Below are positions 42,194 through 52,200 of a DNA stretch of 64,000 nt, in pieces. Source of the stretch: Candidatus Undinarchaeales archaeon (GTDB lineage: Archaea > SpSt-1190 > JASMDC01); contig JASMDC010000005.1 of NCBI GenBank assembly GCA_030753015.1, positions 62,001-126,000 of the forward strand, in the 5' to 3' direction. Below the pieces are notes generated by a model, which was given only the letters and a program-made list of their open reading frames with translations, had not been told where the DNA came from and searched no databases. Position numbers and translations under genes: made by a program. Each line of letters starts with the position of its first letter. The stretch's first letter is position 1.

Positions 42194-43004
42194 GGCGGTC
42201 ATGGAAACCAAGGAGCTCGCCAAGCTGGCGCGAGCGCTGGCAAACCCCCTCCGTGAAGAGGCGGTGCGGCGTGCGCTCACCTTCGAGTTCGTCACCCAGG
42301 CCAACATCCGTGCCGACTTCCGTCTCTCGGAGCGCACGGTGCACGACCACTTCAAGACGCTCATCGAGGCAGGAGTGCTCTACGAGCGCAAGTCCACGGA
42401 GGGCAAGACCTACCACGTCAGGGACGAGATCCGCGATTCAGTGGAGCGGCTCGTGACAGGACGGTCAGGACCACGCCCCCCTGCAGTGTGGCGAGTGTAC
42501 GACGATGACGACAAGACCTACCCCTTCGCCGACTGGATCAACAACGCTCTTCGTAAGGATGACACGGCATATTACCTCTACGGGGAAGAAGAGGTACGCT
42601 ACCTTCACGGTTGGGTGCTCGGCAAGCCCTCTTTCGGTGCTGGACCTTCCCCCAAGGAGCTCAAGAAACGGGGTATCGATCTGCGGATCCTGACATCGGT
42701 CACCCACGAGAACCTGCGGGAGATATCCTCCCTCAAACAGTACTTCACCATCCGTCACTGCGAGGAGAACATCTTCAACTTACGCCTCATCCTGAAGGGG
42801 CGCCGGCACGTGTTCCTCTGGTTCACGAAGATGGCTCCCGAGGGCACCCATGGGAGGAGCATCTGCACATGGTTCTCTGGCGAGGACGCCTTCAGTGCAT
42901 TCCACTCGGTGTTCGAGAAGCTGTGGGAGCGGTCGGTACCGCTCATGGACCGCGTGAAGGTACTGCTCGACGAGCAGGACCGGATGGAAGGTAGGAAGAA
43001 GTAG
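42186..43004 (+). CDS. HTH transcription regulator with C-terminal sensor domain (second of a pair)
   Basis: 272-residue paralogue of the preceding regulator. LARALANPLREEAVRRALTF and IRADFRLSERTVHDHFKTLI form the winged helix, and GIDLRILTSVTHENLREISS plus LILKGRRHVFLWFT match the sensor domain of the first protein. The start ATG at 42186 overlaps the end of the first gene by eight bases, with GAGGTG upstream. The longer frame from 42081 is a shadow. Tight overlap suggests equal production and joint action. Confidence 0.8.
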   Translation: MTEAVMETKELAKLARALANPLREEAVRRALTFEFVTQANIRADFRLSERTVHDHFKTLIEAGVLYERKSTEGKTYHVRDEIRDSVERLVTGRSGPRPPAVWRVYDDDDKTYPFADWINNALRKDDTAYYLYGEEEVRYLHGWVLGKPSFGAGPSPKELKKRGIDLRILTSVTHENLREISSLKQYFTIRHCEENIFNLRLILKGRRHVFLWFTKMAPEGTHGRSICTWFSGEDAFSAFHSVFEKLWERSVPLMDRVKVLLDEQDRMEGRKK

Positions 43005-43038
43005 GTACCCGTCTTCCTGAAAGTGATATGTGATCTTC

Positions 43039-43266
43039 ATGGATAGCGAGATTACGGGTAAGCTCATCTCCATGCTGCTCGTAGGCCTCGTCATCGGCGT
43101 GGCCATAGGACAGCAGTCTAACAGCACGGAGCTCGAGCGATGTCGGGCAGTACAGATAGAACCAACCACCACGACTTTGGGGGATGAGGTGGTAATACGT
43201 CCCGTGGGCACGAGCGATAACTTCACGGTAGAGAGCTCCGAGACCGTGGCCGTGCCTACTCCCTGA
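43039..43266 (+). CDS. small membrane-anchored or secreted protein, unknown
   Basis: 75 residues: a short polar start, one hydrophobic segment (LISMLLVGLVIGVAIG) and a Thr/Val-rich outer part. The ATG at 43039 follows a weak GTGATATGTGATC. It overlaps the convergent NAD synthetase gene by 11 bases. No family recognised. It could be a chance frame, but the clean signal-like N terminus and position after the regulators give moderate support. Confidence 0.45.
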   Translation: MDSEITGKLISMLLVGLVIGVAIGQQSNSTELERCRAVQIEPTTTTLGDEVVIRPVGTSDNFTVESSETVAVPTP

Positions 43267-44860
43267 ACCGGTTCGTGATAGGCATCCGCCGCCCCGAGCC
43301 GAAAGCACGTGTAGTGACCTTAATACCTAGAGGTGCCTGGTACCGTTTGTACTCGTTGGCATCCACACGGCGGACGACATCACACACCACGGCTTCCGGG
43401 AATCCCTTTGCGACGATGGCATCCATGGGGAGGTGGTCCTCGACGTATGCGGCAAGGATCGGGTCGAGCACGTCGTATGGGGGCAGGTCGTCGTCGTCCC
43501 GCTGGTCCGGCCGCAGTTCCGCAGAAGGGGGCTTGTCGATGATAGCCTGCGGGATGAGCTCGCGTCCTGCCTCCTCGTTGATGAACCGAGCGAGCGCGTA
43601 CACCTGGATTTTAGGCACGTCCGAGATGAGCGCTAGGCCACCGGCCATGTCACCGTAGAGTGTGGCGTAGCCTACCGCCATCTCCGACTTGTTCCCCGTG
43701 GCCAGTACAAGATGGCCGAACTTGTTGGACAGCGCCATGAGGATGTTCCCGCGGACGCGCGCCTGGACGTTCTCCTCAGCGACACCGGACCCTGTTCCCT
43801 CGAAGAAGGATTCAAGCGCATCCATATAGTTATCGACCATCGAGGCAATGGGTACCTTTTGGAACTCGATGCCGAGGTTCGCGGCCAGATGTCGCGAATG
43901 GTCCACGCTCCCTTTCGACGAGACCGCGCTGGGCATGGTGACGCCCAAGACCGCGTCCGGTCCGAGGGCACGGGCCGCGAGGGCGGCCACGACCGCCGAA
44001 TCGATCCCGCCCGACAGCCCCACGACGCACCGCTCGAAGCGGTTCTTGCGTGCATAGTCGCGGAGACCGAGACAGAGGGCCTCGGTCACTTCCTCATCAC
44101 GGCCGACCGGGGCTGCGACAGCGCCTCGACCACTCTCGACCACGAGTAGCTCATCGGTGAAGCGAGGAGCTTGGGCCATGATCCGACCATCGCGGTCCAT
44201 GACAAGGCTCCCACCATCGAACACTAGGTCGTCCTGGCCGCCCACGAGGTTGACGTACACCACCGGACAACTGATCTTCTCCACAAATCGCCGGACAACG
44301 CCCTCCCTTTCGGCACCCTTTCCCGCATAGAAGGGAGACGCGGAGATGTTCACGACCAGTTCAGCGTTGCGGGCGACCTCATCCCGAGCTGCGTCGTCCA
44401 CCCAGATGTCCTCGCACACGGTCACGAGCATGGTCTGTCCCGAGATATCTACCAGCCCCCATCGTGATGTCGGTGTGAAGTAGCGCTTTTCGTCGAACAC
44501 GTCGTAGTTGGGGAGATGGGTCTTATCGCAGTAAGCGACGACCTTCCCGTCGGTACACACGGCAGCGGTGTTGAAGAGCGCGTTCCCTTCCTGTCGCACT
44601 GTGCCCACGATCGCCGTGATGCCCTTGGTGGTTTTGGCGATATTCTCCAGCGACCGGCCGCACCTCTCGATGAACGCCGGTTTGAGCAAGAGGTCACGGG
44701 GAGGATAGCCGGGGATGACGAGCTCGGGGAACACCACGAGGTCTACCTGGGATGCTTGAGCAACGGTAACAGTTCCTGCTACGAGGGAAGCGTTCCCATC
44801 AACGTCGCCGACAGTCGGGTCCACCTGTGCCAGTGCGACGGTGATGTCGGCCAACGCCAT
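43256..44860 (-). CDS. nadE: glutamine-dependent NAD+ synthetase
   Basis: Converts nicotinate adenine dinucleotide to NAD+ with ATP and glutamine. The N-terminal nitrilase-type glutaminase domain (about residues 1-260) has Glu in VVFPELVIPGYPP, Lys in YCDKTHLPNYDVF and Cys in LVTVCEDIWVDD. The synthetase domain has the PPi loop VVGLSGGIDSAVVAAL and ATGNKSEMAVGYATLYGDM. The frame is open to 45019 but the ATG at 44860 matches a TATA box 28 bases upstream and the family N terminus (534 residues). Many archaea use an ammonia-dependent form without the first domain. Confidence 0.93.
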   Translation of the reverse strand: MALADITVALAQVDPTVGDVDGNASLVAGTVTVAQASQVDLVVFPELVIPGYPPRDLLLKPAFIERCGRSLENIAKTTKGITAIVGTVRQEGNALFNTAAVCTDGKVVAYCDKTHLPNYDVFDEKRYFTPTSRWGLVDISGQTMLVTVCEDIWVDDAARDEVARNAELVVNISASPFYAGKGAEREGVVRRFVEKISCPVVYVNLVGGQDDLVFDGGSLVMDRDGRIMAQAPRFTDELLVVESGRGAVAAPVGRDEEVTEALCLGLRDYARKNRFERCVVGLSGGIDSAVVAALAARALGPDAVLGVTMPSAVSSKGSVDHSRHLAANLGIEFQKVPIASMVDNYMDALESFFEGTGSGVAEENVQARVRGNILMALSNKFGHLVLATGNKSEMAVGYATLYGDMAGGLALISDVPKIQVYALARFINEEAGRELIPQAIIDKPPSAELRPDQRDDDDLPPYDVLDPILAAYVEDHLPMDAIVAKGFPEAVVCDVVRRVDANEYKRYQAPLGIKVTTRAFGSGRRMPITNRFRE

Positions 44861-44883
44861 CGGCCGAGGGTTGCACTGGTAGG

Positions 44884-44891
44884 TATTTAAT
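44884..44891. promoter_or_regulatory. shared TATA element of nadE and the asparagine-synthetase-like gene
   Basis: TATTTAAT on plus, ATTAAATA on minus. Its centre is 28 bases from the nadE ATG (44860) and 26 bases from the GTG at 44914, so one element appears to fix two leaderless starts. Confidence 0.6.
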
Positions 44892-44913
44892 CGTTGTCCC
44901 CTGCAGACCGCTC

Positions 44914-46305
44914 GTGACAGGTATCGCAGGATCCTTCGGCCCCACGGGCTCGGGGGAGGTGGTGACGGCCATGTTGCGGGGCCTGACCCACAGGGGGCCG
45001 GACGGCGCGTCCCTCTCATGCGGTTTGCTCACCCCGGAGGGCTCAGCAGCAATAGGTCATGCACGGTTCGACGCCGTGGACCGCGGGTCCCAACCAGTCC
45101 AAGGCGCAGGGATACTGGTCATTGACGGTGAACTCAGTGGGCCGGAGGGCCCGATGGACGCGACCGCTCTTCTCAAGGCCCTCGACCTCGCCTGGCCCGA
45201 GCCGGAGACGGTGCTGGACGCTCTCGATGGACCGTATGCCATGGCCTATTGGCGGGGCCAGGACGTCATTCTTGCGCGGGACCCGTTGGGGGTGAGACCG
45301 CTTTGGTACTCTTTGTGCACAGGTCTCGCTTTCGCCTCCGAGCGGCAGGCGCTGGAAGCGGTCGAACTGACACATCCGCTCCCGCTCGAACCCCGGTCAT
45401 TGCTCAGATACCACGTCCCCTCCGACCGTCCGGACCTGGTTACGCGTGATGTGCCGTGGCTCGCTCCCGATAACGATCCCTTGGCGAAAGGGCACCCTCC
45501 CGCTGAACGGCTCATCTCCCTCCTCACAGATTCCGTGGCCAAGCGCCTGGCTCATCGCCCGCCGGGTCCGGTCGGTGTGCTCCTCTCGGGCGGTGTCGAC
45601 TCCACCGTTGTGGCGCGGCTCCTGATGGACGCAGGTGCGGATGTCCGCGGGTACGTGGCCGTGCTCGACGAACCGGGCCTGAAGGAGGCGGCCGACCTTG
45701 AGGGCGCACAACGGGCGGCGGACCACCTGGGCATCCCCCTCCATGTGGAGCGCGCGACCGTGGGCGGTGTCGAGGCGCTCCTACCACGACTCGTTCCACG
45801 AGTGGGCCATGACGCCTTGGTAGGTGTGGCTCTGGCGCTCCACCTCGGTTTTACAGCGGCCCACAGGGACGGTGTCCGAGTCGTTTTCGCGGGCCAGGGG
45901 GCTGACGAGCTGTTCGGGGGCTATGCCCGCTACCGTACGGTCCAGGACCTCGCAGGCGCCTGTCGACGGGACGTGCTGGACCTCTGGCGTCGTGACACCC
46001 TTCGTGACGACCTCGTCGCTGCTGGTTGCAGCATAGCATTGCGTACACCCTTTCTGGACACGGAGGTCGTCCGGTTCGCGCTCTCCCTCCCCGACCCCCT
46101 GCTCAGGGACGGCGACGTCAACAAGCTCGTGCTCCGGCAGGCCGCCTCCATTCTCGGCCTCCCCAAGGAACTGGCTCTGCGGCCTAAGCGTGCAGCCCAG
46201 TACGGGAGCAGGTTGGACCACGCGATCGCCCGCTTGGCGAAGCTCGCCGGTGTTCCCCGGGACGAGTACCTTGCACAGTTCGTCGAGGGCGGGCAAGTCC
46301 ATTGA
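44914..46305 (+). CDS. asparagine-synthetase-like protein with altered glutaminase site
   Basis: 463 residues with a class II GATase-like domain (1-170) and an asparagine synthetase domain (190-460). The synthetase ATP loop VGVLLSGGVDSTVVARLL and FAGQGADELFGGYARY are intact. The protein starts MTGIAGSFG, so the essential Cys2 of class II amidotransferases is Thr, and the usual NGEIYN glutamine site reads IDGELSGPEG. It probably uses free ammonia or another amine, or acts on a substrate other than aspartate. The GTG start is fixed by the TATA element 26 bases upstream; starting later would remove the domain N terminus. Confidence 0.83.
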   Translation: MTGIAGSFGPTGSGEVVTAMLRGLTHRGPDGASLSCGLLTPEGSAAIGHARFDAVDRGSQPVQGAGILVIDGELSGPEGPMDATALLKALDLAWPEPETVLDALDGPYAMAYWRGQDVILARDPLGVRPLWYSLCTGLAFASERQALEAVELTHPLPLEPRSLLRYHVPSDRPDLVTRDVPWLAPDNDPLAKGHPPAERLISLLTDSVAKRLAHRPPGPVGVLLSGGVDSTVVARLLMDAGADVRGYVAVLDEPGLKEAADLEGAQRAADHLGIPLHVERATVGGVEALLPRLVPRVGHDALVGVALALHLGFTAAHRDGVRVVFAGQGADELFGGYARYRTVQDLAGACRRDVLDLWRRDTLRDDLVAAGCSIALRTPFLDTEVVRFALSLPDPLLRDGDVNKLVLRQAASILGLPKELALRPKRAAQYGSRLDHAIARLAKLAGVPRDEYLAQFVEGGQVH

Positions 46306-46316
46306 GGGCTCGAGGA

Positions 46317-49271
46317 TCACTGTCGTTGCTGTGGTTGGGTTTGTTGCTGTTGTCGCTGATAATAGTCGTAGCGATAATAAGGCCGATTGTATTGATAGGA
46401 GCCATAGGCGCTCTGCTGTGCCTGGTAACCGGCCCCTCTTGCTTGGGCCGGACCTGCCGACGTGGCAGCCTGTACTGCTGCTGAGGCCGCCTTCGTCTTG
46501 GCCGCCGCCTGCCGCGAGATGACGAACAGTCCAGCACCACTGGCAAGTACCGCAAGGATGCCTACGAACATGATGAAACGTCCCCACCCGCCCTCTTCCT
46601 TAGGCACGGACGTGGCGAGCGTGCGGAAGGTCTCCATCTCGGTGCGGGCCTGGACGAGGTGGGCCTGTGCCCCCATCATGTCCCCTGCATCGGCCAGTCG
46701 ACGGGCCTCTTCGAGCTCGTCCTGAGCGGTCTTGAGATGGTTCTGGAGACGCTCCTCGAGCAAGGCGAACTGTGTCGAGCTCACCTCCTTCTTCATGGTA
46801 GCGAAGCGCTCCAGCTCGACCTCGATGTTCCCCTCCGCCTCATTGAGCTCCTCGCCGAGACCCTTTGCGATCGCTTTCTCATCACCTATTGAGACCGTCA
46901 CGGTCCCGCTCCCCTTCGGTCCCTCCTTGGAGACGACCTCCACCTTGGCGGTGAAGCTCCCCTGCTCCTCTATGGCGAAGGATACGGTGAATGTCGCATG
47001 GGCGCCCGTAGGGATGGCCGCCACCCGGTTCTTGTCGGGCTTGCCCGGGATACCGGTGAGGTTCAGGAGAACGTCGTGGAGCTCCACGCTCCCCGTGTTC
47101 CGCACCCTGATAGTGAACGAGCCCTCCTCACCTATCGTGACGAACACCGTTCCCGTTGGGAGGTCGACCGACATGGACGGTACGCACTCGCAATCGCCGG
47201 AACAGCTCTTGCAGTCCTCGCCTGGCTGGCAGGTGCCATCACCACAGTAACCGCTCTCGGACATCACCTCGACCTCGTAGAGCGCGTACTGCGACTCGAG
47301 CCCCGTCCGCTGGATCTCGATACGTGCCTTGTAGGTCCCGGTCTCTGTGTATTTGGGCACGGTCACCGTGGCGTAGAGCTCGGTTGTAGCTCCCTTGAAG
47401 AGAACAGGATGGGCGTCCTCCAGGGTGGTCCAGTCCGCCGCGGCACCCCAGGCGATCAGCTTCACCGGGACATCAGCACTCCCCTCGTTCTTCACGGAAA
47501 TCGTGACGGTGACGGTACCTCCGGGCGATGTGCGTACGACCTCCGGCTCCTTGGGCACGAGCAGTCGCTGCTCCTCCTCGGCGCCGCAATCGACAGGGCA
47601 CGTGTCGCCGTTCTCCTCCCCCTCGCACCGCTCGTCACCGCACACGACAGCAGCGCAGCCGGCCGCGTCGGCCTGATCGCGTCCGATGTCGCACACATTG
47701 TCACTTGTGCATGCACAGTCCACTGAGATGGCGCACGTCTCGTTGTGGTAGGCAGAGCATTCACCGTCACCCAGACAGTCGTCTGTTCCGCAGTCGATGC
47801 AATGGCTGGCGCACTCGCCCCGATCGCGTTCGCATACGCCGTTCCCGCATCGCTCGTTGTAGCAGCCTTTCTCGGTGGCGTTGACGTGGTCGGGCACGCA
47901 CTGCCAGTCCGTAGGGCACGTGCACTGGTCCGGCGCGCTAGCGCAATCCTCACCTATGGCGGGGTTGCACATGGAATCGGCCTTGCAGATGGTCAAGTTA
48001 CAGTCAGCGCATCCTGCCCCGCACTCGCCCAGGTCCACATCGCACACATTATCACCGCACTCCCTGAAGAAGCAGCCGGTGACGTTCGCCCGTGGCTCGG
48101 CCGGGTCGCACAGCGCGCCTTGGAGGCAGGGACAGTCGATGGATGAATTACAGTTCTCCCCGGCCTTGAGGTTGCATTCAGGATCTCGGGCGCACACAGT
48201 GACGTTGCATCCTATGCACCCCTGAGCACATTCGCCGAAGCTGGTGGTGTTCCCGCTCACCAGGTCCTTCACCTCGAAGTCGCATATATCGTCCGTGCAC
48301 GTGACAAGGAAGCAGCCCTGGCTGTTCGACCTTGGATCAGCGGGATCACAGAGACCATCGGCCGCGCAGGCGCAGTCCGGCGAGGTGTCGCACCGCTCTC
48401 CCAAGGCAAGAGTGCATGCGCCGTCTCCAGCGCACTGGGTGATATTGCAGTCGACACACCCGGCAAGGCACTCACCCGCATCACACACGCCATTACCACA
48501 GTCGGGACTGTAGCATCCGCGAGGTGTGCTGGCCTGTGCCCCCGGTTCGCAGCTCCAACCACCCGGGCATGGGCAGAGGTCAGGATCGTTCTCGCAGGTG
48601 AGCCCAGCATCGATATCGCACGAGAGCTTCTGCGAGATCCTGAGCTCGATGTCGAGGAGACCTATTGGCGCTTTCTCGACAGCGAATGTCACTGCAAGGG
48701 ATCCGTCGCCGAGGAAGGTGACATTGGGTGGTGTCCGCGAGCTGTGGATAAGAGTGATGTTGCCGTCCCTTGAAGGAGCGAACACTTCCCCATCGGTGGT
48801 GCGGTAGCCCAATGGCTCCATGTCTATCACCGCCAGCCTCACGGTCCCCCCGCCCTCGAGAGGGAGGATGCCGAACAAGGTCCAGACCACGTCCCCGCGC
48901 GACATTGGAACGGCGGCATCGTACTCCACGGCCACCACCTGCGAACGTCCACGAAGGAGCGGTTCGTTCAGTGCCACGACCAGCCCGGTACCAACGCCCG
49001 TGGGCGCGACTCGCACGTTCAGAGGTTGCTCCCGATCGAACGCGACGAGACTTGGTTCATCCACTGGGAAGGGTGACTCAATCCACCACTCCTCCAACTG
49101 CTCACCCTCGGCGCAGCATGTAAGGTTCGCCGCTACGAGCACATGGACATATTCACGTCCGTGGACATCTACCTCCCATGCCACCTCCGCCAGAGCCGGG
49201 ACGGTGAGCAGGCTCACGATGACGAGCATCTGTGCGGCCGCCAGGCCCGGACGTTGTGGTATCGGGTTCAT
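46317..49271 (-). CDS. very large surface protein: Cys-rich repeats, CARDB/NEW3-like domains, C-terminal anchor
   Basis: 984 residues. A signal peptide covers 1-28 (MLVIVSLLTVPALA). Residues 30-210 are a beta-rich domain. About 215-575 hold tandem cysteine-rich units of the type CGNGVCDAGECLAGCVDCN, repeated about five times. Two Ig-like CARDB/NEW3-type domains follow (about 595-700 and 725-800, with a further CGDGTCQPGEDCKSC unit between), then a coiled coil (about 815-890), a single membrane helix (FIMFVGILAVLASGAGLFVI) and a Gln/Tyr/Arg-rich cytoplasmic tail. This is the plan of an archaeal surface receptor or adhesin. It lies nine bases after the other Cys-rich gene in the same operon. 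Confidence 0.85.
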   Translation of the reverse strand: MNPIPQRPGLAAAQMLVIVSLLTVPALAEVAWEVDVHGREYVHVLVAANLTCCAEGEQLEEWWIESPFPVDEPSLVAFDREQPLNVRVAPTGVGTGLVVALNEPLLRGRSQVVAVEYDAAVPMSRGDVVWTLFGILPLEGGGTVRLAVIDMEPLGYRTTDGEVFAPSRDGNITLIHSSRTPPNVTFLGDGSLAVTFAVEKAPIGLLDIELRISQKLSCDIDAGLTCENDPDLCPCPGGWSCEPGAQASTPRGCYSPDCGNGVCDAGECLAGCVDCNITQCAGDGACTLALGERCDTSPDCACAADGLCDPADPRSNSQGCFLVTCTDDICDFEVKDLVSGNTTSFGECAQGCIGCNVTVCARDPECNLKAGENCNSSIDCPCLQGALCDPAEPRANVTGCFFRECGDNVCDVDLGECGAGCADCNLTICKADSMCNPAIGEDCASAPDQCTCPTDWQCVPDHVNATEKGCYNERCGNGVCERDRGECASHCIDCGTDDCLGDGECSAYHNETCAISVDCACTSDNVCDIGRDQADAAGCAAVVCGDERCEGEENGDTCPVDCGAEEEQRLLVPKEPEVVRTSPGGTVTVTISVKNEGSADVPVKLIAWGAAADWTTLEDAHPVLFKGATTELYATVTVPKYTETGTYKARIEIQRTGLESQYALYEVEVMSESGYCGDGTCQPGEDCKSCSGDCECVPSMSVDLPTGTVFVTIGEEGSFTIRVRNTGSVELHDVLLNLTGIPGKPDKNRVAAIPTGAHATFTVSFAIEEQGSFTAKVEVVSKEGPKGSGTVTVSIGDEKAIAKGLGEELNEAEGNIEVELERFATMKKEVSSTQFALLEERLQNHLKTAQDELEEARRLADAGDMMGAQAHLVQARTEMETFRTLATSVPKEEGGWGRFIMFVGILAVLASGAGLFVISRQAAAKTKAASAAVQAATSAGPAQARGAGYQAQQSAYGSYQYNRPYYRYDYYQRQQQQTQPQQRQ
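47547..48629 (-). repeat. tandem Cys-rich protein repeats
   Basis: Roughly five coding repeats of about 65 codons. Each unit contains CGxxxCDxxxGEC, then CxxCNxTxC, GExCxxSxDCxC and a GC pair (for example GECGAGCADCNLTICKAD and GECASHCIDCGTDDCLGD). Unit lengths and spacers vary, so they are old duplications rather than recent copies. Confidence 0.65.
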
Positions 49272-49280
49272 GGTCCTCTC

Positions 49281-52200
49281 CTACTCGATGGCACAGTCCT
49301 CCGGGCAGGCAAGAACGTCCTCGCCAAGGACACAGGCGCCATCACCGCACACGGCGTCCGCCGAGGCAGCTGAACCGTACAGGCTGTAAGGCTCGGCCGG
49401 AGCGGAGGGTGCAGCACTGACTGCCTGGGAGATGCACCGGTTGGCAACGCACAGGCATGACGTGGGGGCCGCATCGGGCTTCATACAAACGATCCCGGTG
49501 CAGTCCTCGACCTCATCGTACCGGCGGTTGAGACAGGTGGCCGCCTCGACGTCGCAACAGGCGTCAGCATGGACGCAGTCTGTGTCGGTCTCGCAGTACT
49601 CCGCAGGCGATACGGCCTCGGCCACACACTGTCCTTCGACGCATGCTGGCGCCCAGCGCTGAGCGGCCACGTCGGACGGCGTGGTGCAGGCACAGCTCGC
49701 CTCGCATACGACGGGCAACCGGGAGAACCGGTTGACGAACCTGGGCGGCCCGCACTCGCAGCATCCCGGTTGCTGGACGCAGTCCGCAGTACGGCGGCAG
49801 AACTCGGGATCAAGATAGGCATCGTCCAGATAAGTACGCTCACAGTCCATGCCCACATGTATGATAGTTAATGCCTTCGAAAGGCCGCATCGGGCGTCGT
49901 CAGGCGGGCATTCCTCAAAGCCCGCGCCTTTGAACCGCACGAGCGACTTGCATGCATGGAGCACTGCGATATTGTCCACACAGGCCCCCTCCTCAGGGAG
50001 CACGTCCTCGTCCCCCTGCTGCCGGGCGACGGCGCATGCACCTTCTGGGCCATTACACCCGGCGAGGCAGCGGGTCTTCCCAGCATCCTCGGCCGTACTG
50101 CACGCGGCCTTGCACGCCGTCACACCATCAGGATCGGTCGAGCCGCATTCCGAAAGACATGTGCCGACGGTCCCTACCGAGGTTGACATGCACGAATCCA
50201 CACAGGTCCGGATACTCTGGAGGTAGGCCGTAGCCGCACAGCGCTCAGTGCAGGCGGACCCCCACACGGCTTTGCGGGCAGTGCAAGCCGCGGTGCAGGC
50301 AGTGAAAGCTCCCTGCTCCTTGATCCGACAGTTCTCGTCGTTCTGTTCGTAGTCGTCCAGAGCGCGCCATGCCTCGGAAGAGGTGCATGAACGCTGGCAC
50401 TTGTCCGCAAGCGTCGAGTGGCCCGAGCACCGTCCCGTACAGATGCCGACCATGCATGCGCTGTAATCCTCGTCGGTATCAGCACACGCCCTCCTGCCCT
50501 CCTGGATGCCACCATAGGCATCCCAGCCCTGGATTGTCCCACATGCGTCCCTGCAGCGCTCCCCGACATCCAGGGAGGAGCTGCATGCCGATAGGCACTT
50601 ATCCCGGAGGCATCCCTCGTGGTCGCCGCCGGATCCGCTGCACGCGGTCCGCGCCGCTGTATAGTCCCCGTAGGCGGTGAGCCCCTCGAAGGGTGTCTTG
50701 CAGTCCTTCGCGCATATCGCGCTCTTGTCCAGCTCTCCCTGGCAGGTTTCCATACAGCGTTGCCCCATGCACGTCGCGAAGGTTGCATGGTTCGCGCACG
50801 CATCGTCCCGCAGGCCGTGGTCGGTCCAGCCATCCGGGCCAGCGCAGGCCACGCCGCACAAGGTCTGGAGGTTCGAACTGGCCTCGCAGTCTGTCCGGCA
50901 AAGAGAGGTCATACACTCGCTGTAGCTCGGAGGCGGGGACGAGCGACAGTGCTCGATGCACACGTCGTCCACGGCAGGCGCGAGCACCACGTCAGCGACG
51001 GTCTCCCCCAGCCTCGTGACCCCTGCGGCCACTAAGATCGAGAATGGGCCATAATCCCGTATATCGGCGTCATCGTAATCTGGTTTAAAGGTGAGGATGC
51101 GGGCTTCGGGATCCTTTACCTGGAGGGAGGCGGTCCGAGTATCGGCGTCGATGGACTCGAGCGTGATCTCGTATCCTTTGTACGTAATGGGCACGCCGCG
51201 CGAGAGGGTACGCTGCTCGGCCACTCCTAAACGTGGGCGGAGAGTCGCATTGCAGAGGATGTCGCACTTGCCCTGCTGTGCTTGAAGGCACGGCAAGACG
51301 CATGGAATGACCTCGGCGCTCTCCGCGTTCCGGCATGTCTGCTCGCACTCACTGGCCGCGAACGCGCAATCGTTCTCGCACAGGCTCCGCGACAGGGTGG
51401 CTGTCTCACGGCATTCTCTCTCACAATTACTGGTCAGCCATGGCTGAGGTAGCTCAAGGAAATTGAGTTGGAACTCCGCCCAGTCACGGCCCATGCCCAC
51501 GGGGATCGCGTGCGAGCTGGAGAGTGGACCCGCCACGCCCTGGCATCTTATGGCCGCCCCCACCAGCTCGTTCCCAAGATCGACGAGGGAATCCATAGGA
51601 AGGAAGGTGCCTGTGCACCCGGCACCCGGACATACGCCCTGATGGGCAACACCGACGCCAACACAGGCCGCGTCACAGGCTGTAGGATACGTTTCCCCGT
51701 CCGAACCGCACACCGGTTCATACAGATCGGGACACACACACTGTGGTTCGTCGTTGACGCACACGCCGTCCATGCACGCGCAGGTGTGGACTGTCGGGCA
51801 GGACCTCAGGCACTCAAGGCCGTCAGCATTTGCGGGAGAGCACGAGCAGGAGCATGACGAGAACGAGCAGTCCTGATCGGTAGTGCACTCGTCGGCCACA
51901 CCGAAGGTCCCCGTCAGCTCGCGTGCCTGGGTACGCACCCGGTCGGCGATATCGTGCGCCTTGTACTGGACTAGCTCCAGGGCGATATCGTCGAGAGCGC
52001 GGACCACGGCCTCCATGGTCCGGGAGTTCTCTAGCGAGAGAGCGCTGTCGGGCTCACAGGCGATTACTGGGCCGAACGTCTCCGCTCGGGCCTCGCGGAA
52101 ATACACGTCCTTGACCGACCAGTCTAACACGTCCACAAGGACGAGAATAGTGCCGTAAACGGGGCACTGGGTAAGGCAGGGACCGGCCGAGCGGACGCTC

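Noticed and set aside
44861-45019. Extended nadE start at 45019
   Set aside because: The added residues overlap the divergent gene, are Pro/Arg-rich shadow sequence and precede the conserved N terminus; the TATA element supports 44860.
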